A stretch of DNA of 64,000 nt from Closterium sp. Naga37s-1 (Eukaryota; Streptophyta; Zygnematophyceae; Desmidiales; Closteriaceae): assembly GCA_947471745.1 (NCBI GenBank), contig CANJKZ010000172.1, positions 3,218,501 through 3,282,500 of the forward strand, read 5' to 3'. Under the pieces are notes generated by a model. That model had not been told where the DNA came from. It saw nothing but the letters and a program-made list of their open reading frames with translations, and searched no databases. Below are positions 55,508 through 64,000 of the stretch, piece by piece; position 1 is the first letter of the stretch; every line of letters begins with the position of its first letter. Position numbers and translations under genes: made by a program.

Positions 55508-58500
55508 AACTCCCCCTCGGATTGTTGGCCTTAGGATCTTGCTCTCTCAGTTCAGAGCCATCCCAGCCAGCTTGCAACACTTCCAGTGCTGCTGCTCCAC
55601 CAGCCTCTTTGTCATCATGTCAGCTGGCTGCCCCGTCGTCTTCACGTAGCGCAGTTCAACTTCACCCGCGGCCACCATGCTCCTTGTCCAGTGCCACTTC
55701 ACCCTCATGTGCTTTGTCAGGCCATGCAACACAGGGTTCTTGGCTAGAGCAATGGCTCCCTGGCTGTCACAATAGAGAGGAGTAGGTCCTTGCTGCTCCT
55801 CCCCCAATTCAGCCAACAAACGCCGCTGCCACACAATCTCCCGTACGGCACAGAAGAGTGCCATGTACTCGGACTCCACCGAGCTCAATGCTTGGTCAAC
55901 CTGCTTCTTGCTTTCCCAAGCAGTAGGGCCTCCACCAACACAGCAGATGAAGCCTCCCACACTTGTCATGTCCTCTGGTTCCGATGCATAAGAAGCATCC
56001 GAGTAGGCGGTGAGGAACAAACGCCTAGGTTCCACACCATCCGCGCCCTTTTGGCGCCTTTGCGCCGCCGCCGAGTATTGCAGCCCAACGGTCGGTGTTT
56101 GGCCAAGGTACTTAGCCACCCTCATTCTAGCTGCTACCTGCTCCTCATTAGGGCATTGAACTACCCTTGCCAGCTGCCCGGTAGCAAACGCGACATCCGG
56201 TCGTGTGTTGACCGCCGCATACATGAGGCTGCCCACCAACGAGTGAAATCGGCGCCTCTCCTCTTCATCCACGCTCTCCTCCTCTGGTCCCTTCACACAC
56301 TTGAACCCAGAGGGAAAGGGTGTAGCCACATGACCTTCACTCTGCCCAAAGTTGGCAGCCAACGCCTCCAGGTACTTCCGTTGGTGCACCCGCATGCACC
56401 GCTTCTCCACGTCACGTTCGATGTGGAGCCCGAGGTAGAAGTTGACGTCCCCAAGGGACTTGCACTTGAACCTGTCATGAAGTTTCAGCATCACCTCCTT
56501 CACAAGGTCAGAGGAGGGGGAGAAGATCAGGATGTCGTCCACATACACCACCATGAAGCTCCTCTGCTCCCCCTCGCCAAGCATGAACAAGGAGTGATCG
56601 GCCGTTGAGGGAGTGAAGCCGATCTCCTCCAACACTTCGCGCAGCTTCATGTACCATTGCCTAGGGGCCTGCTTCAGCCCATAGAGGGCCTTCTTCAGCT
56701 TCCACACTCTGCCGCTACCATCGTCAAACCCCTCTGGCTGCGCCATAAAGATCTCCTCCTCAAGGATTCCGTTGAGGAACGCCGTTACGATGTCTAGCTG
56801 CTTCACCACCCAACCTTTGATGGCGGCTCCCGCGAATAGGGTTCGCAGCGTCGTCGGCTTCACCACTGGAGCAAACAGCTCCTTGAAGTCCACCTTCTCC
56901 TTTTGCTGGTACCCCTTGGCCACCAGCCTAGACTTGTAACGCTCGATCTTGCCGTCGGCGTCGTACTTGATCTTGAAGAGCCACTTGGACGTAATCGCCT
57001 TACGCCCCTCCGGTAGCTCCACCAACTCAAACGTGTCGTTCTCCTCAATGCTCTTCAGCTCACTCTCCATTGCCTTCTTCCACTCCTCAGCATCACTACT
57101 CTCCAAGGCATCCTTGAGGGTTGCTGGTTCTCCCGGCATCTCCACCGGAGAGAAGAACGCGAAGGCACACTCCTCGTAGTCACTTTCCTCGTCGTCTCCG
57201 ACCATCATTGCCGCTCCGGCCAGGGCCGTCTTGCCCTGCTTTCCCGGCGCATCATAGGTCAGCCTATTAGGGGGTTGAACTCTCCTCTTCCCCCTTCCTT
57301 CCTCCTCAGCTGCAGGGACTTGAAGGCCTTGGCGTTGCTGCGGTGTGGCTCGAATCCGTGGAGCACTCGTAGTGCGGAAAGGGAGTGACGGTGCACGCTC
57401 GCTCACTTGCTGCACCTCCTCCTCTTCTTCCTCTGCATCATTGGCCTCCTCTCCCCCATTCACAAGGGAAGATTGCCTTGTGGTAGTGCTGCCACATGCT
57501 CCAAACCGGAACTCTTCACCTCTCCAAACCGCACGCCTATCTTCGCCTCATTCTCCGCCTTCCAATCCTTGTACATGAAGTTCTCCATGAACTTGCAGTC
57601 CCTGCTCACCGTGAACTTCTTGGTGAATGGGTCCCAAAGAAGCCACCCCTTGCTGTTTTGAGCCATGCCCAAGTGCACGGCCCACACCGCCTTGGCACCA
57701 AGTTTGTTGTGCCGAAGATGCTTAGGCACGAGCGCCATGCACATGCACCCGAACACCCGAAGCATATCCACCTTTGGCTTCCTTCCAAGCCACTCCACAT
57801 AGGGCACCCATTTGTCTGCTCCCACATGAGTCAAAACTCTGTTCTTGGCCACACACGCGCTCCGCACCGCATCAGGCCAGAAATAGTCGGGTAGCCCGGC
57901 TTCAATGAGCAACCCACGTGCCGCCTCCGTGATTGTGCGGTTCGCTCGCTCGGCGATGCCGTTCATTGCAGGGGAGTATGGCATGGTGAGGGAGTGCCGA
58001 ATACCATTCTTCTTCAGCCACAACCCAAACTCCTTGCCCAGGAACTCTCCCCCTCGATCGGTGCGGATCGACTTCACTAGACGGTCTTGTTGCCGCTCCA
58101 CCATCGGGAACCAATCCGTCTTCAACGTTTCAGCCACGTCGCTCTTCTTGGCCAGCACATACACCCAAGTCATGCGGGTGTAGACGTCGACAATGGTGAG
58201 GAAGTACTCTGCTCCAGCATCTCCAAGCTTCAGGGGGCCCACCACGTCCATCACCACCTCATCAAGTGGTGCCTTAGCCGTTGCCTCCGAACTAGAGAAT
58301 GGGAAACGGGTGAACTTGGCTTGCATGCACGTCGGGCAGCCAAGTACCTCAGCGGGCTCCCCCTTCACACGTATGCCAGCAACCATCTGGTTCTTCAATA
58401 GCTGCTGCAAGATGGGCAGGGCCACATGCCCCATGCGCCGATGCAAGGTGAGCCAATCACACTCCCCCGTAGCCGAAGTCGGATTGGAGAATGCCGCGCT

Positions 58501-60322
58501 CGCAATAGCGCCCCACATGCTCTCTCCGTAGTCCTCCGCTGCTGCCTCGGGGTTCTCCTCACCCTTGTGCTGCTCCTTGGCTGCTGCACCTCTCTCCTTA
58601 GGTTCACCGAGCTTGCTGGTTCCTCCAAGATTGCACTTCTTGGACTCCTTCTCCTTAGCGCGACCGTCCGCGCAATCGCCGCTACCAACCGCTTCACCCT
58701 TGGTGCTGACGCTTGCTGCCGCTTGCCTCTCCTTAGGCATGGGGACCACTGGGATCTGCCACATCTCGTTGTAGACATCCCTATCCTCATGGAGGTCCCA
58801 AAGAATCCGCTCGCCAAGCCTCGCGGTGTAGGTCTTGGCTCCCTTCGAGTTCGTGTCCATGCCGGCCTTTGCCAGCCGCCGCACGGAAATCAGGTTTGCA
58901 GCAAGGCTGGGCACCCAAAGCACGTTCTTGAGGCCCACCATCTTCCCATCAGCACCCTTGAACATGGCCTTGCCCATGCCTTTCACCTCTGCTCGCTGCC
59001 CCAAAGCCGATGTGACATGCTTCACCGGTGACGGTTCGAGTTCGGTGAGTAAGTCCGGGCGAGGTGTCATGCTATAGGTAGCGCCACTATCGATCACCCA
59101 ATAGTCCAGGGGGTGTAGGGTCACCTTCCCCACAGCTGCTGGCTCCTCAAAGCCTTCGTCCTTCTCTGGACCAGCTGGTACTTGCGTCGACACGAAGTAG
59201 AATAGACCCGGGTACCGATCGTCGCTCGGGTCCTTGTCGTTATCTCCGTTCTTCATGTTTGCAGCTCCACCTCCGCGACCGCCACGGCCTCCACGGCCTC
59301 TTCCTCTCCCTCCTCCTGCTCCTCTACCCTCCTGGCCTTGAGAAGGAGTCCAACCATCAGGGAGCTTGTAGCAATCGCGCCACATATGTCCGCTCTTGTG
59401 GCAAAAATGGCATTCGCCGTCGAATCGGCCGCGACCGCGCCCGTAGCTCTTGTCGTCGCTGCCGTAACCGCCACTCCCGCGGCCTCCGCCGAAGTTGCTG
59501 CCACCAAACCTTCCTCCCCCTCGTCCTCTGCCTCTTCCTCGACCATATCCACGGCCGATGCTCGCTGCCCCTGCGCCATCCGCACTCGCCAACTCACGGC
59601 GGCGGAAATCCTCTTGAAGGATAGCTCGCTTCACGTCTTCAAGCGAGAGGCGGGGCAAGTCGCGATTCAGGTTGATGATGAGCGAGGACCATGACTCAGG
59701 GAGTAGGGCCAGCAACTTGGTCTTCTTTTGGAGCTCACTATAGTTCAAATCAGCTCCCTGAAGCCGCGTCAACAAGTCGAAGACTTTCTGCACCCCGTCT
59801 TCCACGGGTTCATCTTCCTCAATTCGTAGCGTCGCCATTTGCCGTTCCAACACCACTGCTACCGCCGCTGTTGCAGGAGCGTGTACACCCTTGAGAGCAG
59901 CCCATGCCTTTGGTCCCTTCTCTGGTTCACGCTGGAAAGGCTTGATGTGACGGATTTGACTGCTCCCCAACGCTTGCCCTAGTAGGAGGTAGCCTTGTGC
60001 GCTCTTCCGCACCCACGGGCTCTTCTCCGGGTCGTTCTCGGGGCGCTTCTCCGTTCCTTCCATCACCTCCAGCAGGTCATAGTGGTCGAACACGTTCTCC
60101 ATTCTGAAGGACCATTCAGCAAAGTTGTCGCCGTTGAACTTGTCAAGCCCGAACACTCTTGGCTCGTCCCTAGAAGGTCCAAGAGTCGGTTGCACGGGCG
60201 CCACGGCTGACTCACGGGCTTGGCCTTGTGCCTGGGCATCTCCATTGCCACCAGAACCTCTGCCACCCCTTTCTTCAGGTCCAGCCTCAGTCGTAGCTGC
60301 TCCAAGGGGCTCTGATACCACT

Positions 60323-61150
60323 TGTTATAGTCACAATAGGCTTCAATGTGCCTAAAACGAAAGATAGAGTGCACTTTCGGATTTCTGCACAGCGGCTTTA
60401 AACGTTCATAGCGATCTGCTCACAAATCCAAATAACCTGATTCAACTTGGATCTGGAGATTCTGAACGTCGCCTACAATAGACAATTTAGATCGCACGAT
60501 TTGACCAAGTATTGACGACACAGCGTCGGTTTGAACGAACGGCACTATGGCAGCAACATAGTCTTAGAACACACAATAGGAAGAGTTAGCAAGAGTTACG
60601 AGTTGGGAATGACTCCCAACTCCTACAAACCCCAAGAGCCGAGGTACATTGATGTGGAACAGTGCCACACTGTCCCCAACCACGAAGGGTCTCGAAACTA
60701 CCCTTCACTAGGGCCTACACCAAGTGAAATGTTACACTACACAAAGTAATGTAACTATCTTCAATATCTTGAGGTGTACCCTTTTCGCGGGCTTCGCGAT
60801 CACTTGAATGTTGACACCAGGGCTCGGGTTCTTCATCACAAACTCATCCTTGAGTTCTTGATGGGTCTGCTGCACACACCTGCGACACGCCGAACGTTCG
60901 ACAAGCGACAAAAGAGAAACCGCGCACGACAAAATAGAAACCGCGCGCGAGACACAAATGACCGCATTAACACGCGGCTAGCGATAACTCGCTATTGATT
61001 TGACACACACACTCGACATCATGACCCATCATACACACACTATTATAAGCATGAAATATATATTATCCCATGCCCTCATACCATTCCATGCACACACGCA
61101 TGCACGCACACGGACAACAAGCCGAGTGCAAACCGTAGGTTGCACCAACA
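60323..61150 (-). repeat. 5' LTR of Copia-H
   Basis: 828-bp partner of the left LTR, flanked by GCACA and next to the tRNA-Met primer site (60309-60320). Confidence 0.95.
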
Positions 61151-62350
61151 GCACAAACGGGCAGAACGGGGCAGCACGGGCAGACCAGGGCAACACGGGC
61201 AGAACGGGGCAGGACACGGGCTGAACGGGGCAACACGGGCAGAACGAGGCAGGACACGGGCTGAACGGGGCAACACGGGCAGAACAGGGCAAAACACGGG
61301 CTGAACGGGGCAGGACACGGGCTGAACGGGGCAACACGGGCTGAACGGGGCAACACAGGGACAACGGGGCTGCACAGGAAGAACGGGGCAGGACAAGGGC
61401 TGAACGGGGCAACACGGCACGGGAACGGGCACAACACAGGCAGAACGGGGCAGCACGGGGAGAGCGGGGCAGCACGGGAACACGGGGGGCAGCACGGGAA
61501 CACGGGGGGCAGCACGGGAACACGGGGGGCACCGGGTACGGACAGCACGGGTGAGACTGGCGGGGCACAACCGGGTACGGACAGCACGGGCACGTGGAAC
61601 ACGAGCGGACAGCACGGGCATGGGCACGGACACGGGCAAGTACGGGGAACACGGGCGACAGCACGGGTGGACAGCAAGGCACGGGCAGCAAGGGATGAGA
61701 GGAGGAGGAGGCGGATGATGCTGCAGTTGAAATTTCACCACCCACACCCCTTGAACCTCCCCCCCCACAGCAGCAGCAGCGGCGGAGAGAGAGAGGGGGA
61801 GGTGTGGCGGCAGTAGCTGCAGATGGATCACCCACCCCCTCAACCTCCCCCTTACATGAGCCGCCAACCCCGCCACTCCCCCTCCCCCAGCCGTCCCCTT
61901 CGGGCCAACACCACACCTCCTCCCCTTCCCGCTGGATACGGAGCCGGAGATGAGGGTGGGGTGGCAGTTGTCGGTGGGGGGGGGCGGGATCTGGGGCAGA
62001 ACGGCGGTCTGGGTGCAGGTACAGGGTTCGGACGGGTCTCGCGGACGGGGGCACGGACGTCGTGCGTGGTGCGGATGGCGTACGGGCGACGGGCGGGGTG
62101 CGGGGTGCGGGTGGCGCACGGGCGGCGGGCGGGGTTCGGGGTGCGGGTGGCGGCAGCGCGACGGGACGGGCGACGGGCTGCAGCAGCGGGTAGCGCGGGG
62201 CGACGAGCTGCAGCAGGGCAGCGCGACGAGCCTATCGTCGTGGCGCTCACGATGCGCCCTACGGGCTGCGCGACGGGATGCGCCACGACGAGGGCTAGTG
62301 GTGGGCCCATGTAACACGAACGGTCCTAAATCGGACCTAGCTCTATACCA
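61151..62350 (-). mobile_element. Copia-G, right part (leader and primer site)
   Basis: Continues the repeat leader that stops at 54679, as the shared GCACA shows. Units such as GAACGGGGCAACACGGGCA run to about 61680, then GC-rich non-repeat leader follows. TGGTATAGAGC (62340-62350) is the primer site. GGTCC...GGACC (62322-62337) and GGGCCCAC (62301-62308) sit beside it, as in Copia-A and Copia-C. No gene is called in the leader. Confidence 0.75.
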
Positions 62351-62596
62351 TGTTACAATACGATCTTAACTTAGGAACCGGGTTTAACTAAGGGCCTAGG
62401 CTTAGTAGCCTAGGCCAAGCGAGTGTCGAGTAGTTTGTGCCAAGGAGAATTGAAGAATGGTTGGAGGTTCACTATAGCACACGAGTACATATAGCAACCT
62501 AACAAAGGTGAAAGAGGTGCACCACCATACAAGAGAATTACACAACAGCTACACTACAGGCAGATTATACTGAATATATATAAATCTATTTTGACA
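62351..62596 (-). repeat. 5' LTR beside the Copia-G leader
   Basis: 246 bp, running TGTTACAA to ATTTTGACA on the plus strand, directly next to the primer site. It does not match the short LTR at 50196-50310, although both should end the same element. Confidence 0.65.
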
Positions 62597-64000
62597 TAGA
62601 GACCAGAGCAGGACTCCCTGGTGAACATGGCGAGAACAGCACTTGTAGCGGCGTCTCTACAGACCGCAGTCATCCCACCCCCCACAAAGGTAACGGTGAT
62701 CCCCCTGTCCTGGAGGTATCCAACACCCAAGAAGTTCCGAGTGAACGAGGGGATGTGGAGGCCGCGCAGGACACCAGAGGGGACCATAGGGCATGGGAGG
62801 GTAGTGGAGCTGCGCGCAACGGCTGGCCATGAAGAAGGATCAGCCAGAGCTACCAGAACCGGAGCAAGGAGTGGTGTGAGGGTCGTGTGGTCGCGGAAGA
62901 AACACTGCGACGCGCCAGAGTCCAGCGTGAACGACAGAGACGCCTCAGCCGGAGGCGTGTCAGGTCTGGAGGCTACACAAGCACCTAGAGCAGAGACACA
63001 AGCACCTAGACTAGAGAGGCACAGGTCTACACTAACAGGAGGCAAGCATCCTAGACTACGAACATGCGAGAACACAGATCCATCAGCATACAACGCATAC
63101 AGACGAGCATCGTCCATAGACAGTTCAAATACAGGAATCTTACGGGCTAGCAGGCGAGCCCAGCGCAGGGTGGTAGAGGCCGTCGAGGCGGCGGAAGCAC
63201 CGCGCTGCAGAGTGGTCGTCGCGGCCGCAGACACAGGGACTGCCCGGTCCGGTGTCGCACCCGTGGTCGCAGGGGCCGGTGTCGCGCCACGGGGGGCGAG
63301 GGGCCCAACTGGTACTGCTGCTGCTGTCCTCCAGGTCCCCACTGTGGCGGAGGGCCCCAGTGCTGCTGCGGACCCCACTTCAGTGGGGGTCCCCACGACT
63401 GAAACTGTTGTGGTGCCTGCCACTGCTGCTGTCCCTACTGCTGCTGCTGCTGTCTCTGCTGTGGCTGCTGCTGCTGTGGCTGCTGCTGCTTGGGCCCCGC
63501 ACCACCGCTGGTCGAACCTCCTCCAACAGGCGGGTTAGCACCTCCTCCAGAGCTCCCTCCGCCTGGGGCACCACCGCCACCGCCACCACTGCTGCCCCCA
63601 GGGCCGCCTCCACCACCGCCACCTCCTCCACCGCCGCCACCCCCCTTCCCCCCTTTCTTGCCTCCCTTGACCCGTTTCTGCCTGTCAGCGGCAGAAACAG
63701 TTGCAATGTCCACAGAGACCAACACAGCAGTAGAGGCACATGTAGCAGTGAAGGTAGGAAGCCAAGGGACAGCACACCCCTCAAACAGACGAGGGGCAAC
63801 TGCGTCACTGAGGCAACAGAGAGGAGGTTACTCTCGATCTTCCCGAGAGTGGTCTCTAGAAGATCAATCGTAAGCTCATTGGGGTGTTGCTGGAGAAGTG
63901 CGTCACGGGCAGTGGAGAGGCGGCCAGGGAGACGAGTGACTACCCAATGGACGGTGAGCGAGAGAGGAGGAGGGGCAACAAGAAGCTGAGCCTCAGTGCA
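62597..64000 (-). mobile_element. Copia-I, gag and protease region, continues past the window
   Basis: Minus-strand copia. It has gag with poly-Gly and Gln-rich stretches (about 63.4-64.0 kb) and a pre-protease region with ARLYALYADGSVFSHVRS (about 63.1 kb). Protease with LDSGASQCFFRD lies near 62.93 kb, with pre-integrase sequence to about 62.6 kb. It stops exactly at the LTR beside Copia-G, so it was the target of that insertion. It is a fossil with at least one break. The 5' end is outside the window. Confidence 0.85.

Larger units (their letters stand above)
54680..61150 (-). mobile_element. Copia-H, young Ty1/copia retrotransposon of another lineage
   Basis: LTRs lie at 54680-55507 and 60323-61150 (828 bp each, about 1% different), with target duplication GCACA at 54675-54679 and 61151-61155. 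A perfect primer site TGGTATCAGAGC lies two bases inside the right LTR. Gag has DKFNGDNFAEWSFRMENVFD and a normal knuckle CHFCHKSGHMWRDC. Protease has DSGATYSM, and integrase has HRRMGH, DVVGPL and DRGGEF. RT has VYVDDILIF, and RNase H has SYASEPEDMTSVGG and SSVESEYMAL. Gag to integrase fill about 57.5-60.3 kb; RT and RNase H fill about 55.5-57.4 kb. It is nearly whole, with about one break or a family-style frame change. Confidence 0.95.

Noticed and set aside
61029-62317. Cys/Pro/Val-rich frames of 341 and 413 residues
   Set aside because: They arise from the repeat leader of Copia-G and run into LTR sequence.

Overview
The window looks like a transposon-dense piece of a green-plant-lineage nuclear genome. 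Three things point there: Ty1/copia elements primed by initiator tRNA-Met, a chromodomain Ty3/gypsy relic, and an intron-bearing kinesin resembling the plant kinesin-14 (KCBP-like) class. GC-rich coding with very GC-rich leaders would suit a streptophyte alga or an early land plant, but nothing here fixes the species. No bacterial features, rRNA or tRNA genes were found.

Layout. 1-2327: 3' part of a copia element with its LTR. 2333 to about 5300: decayed chromodomain gypsy. 5397-5545: a second gypsy integrase scrap. 5695-6073: a miniature LTR element (TRIM). 6432-13999: a whole-looking copia element (Copia-A, minus strand) with one 1,986-residue frame, 129-bp LTRs and target duplication AATTA. 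14170-21890: the leader of an older copia element split by Copia-B (14447-21698, target duplication CGCGC). 22256-28599: Copia-C (plus strand, duplication AAAAC), inserted in a dispersed inverted-repeat element. 28802-29035: G-rich repeats. 29340-33577: broken exons of a kinesin gene, with a copia fragment and a 210-bp intron duplication inside it.

33936-34541: a tract packed with GTCGAC. 34930-35562: two more TRIM pieces. 35575-35928: the inverted-repeat element again, with its loop flipped. 35923-41383: a patchwork of copia leaders, gag, LTR and RNase H scraps. 41384-43990: Copia-F. 44000-50155: mostly non-transposon sequence with tandem repeats (149 bp x3, a 20-22 bp minisatellite, a 0.9 kb polypyrimidine tract) and one doubtful Ala-rich reading frame. 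50196-62596: Copia-G, split by young Copia-H (54680-61150, 828-bp LTRs, duplication GCACA). 62597-64000: gag and protease of a further copia element.

Nested insertions with intact target duplications give an order of events: Copia-A, Copia-C and Copia-H are recent, Copia-B is older, and Copia-G, the gypsy relic and the TRIMs are older still. The most novel-looking signals are: (1) TRIMs whose LTR/primer-site junction carries tRNA-like A- and B-box motifs; (2) a hairpin plus GGGCCCAC motif just after the primer site in several copia subfamilies; (3) an inverted-repeat element whose loop lies in opposite orientations in two copies; (4) a repeated LREW[Y/F] motif and a widened zinc knuckle in the copia polyprotein.
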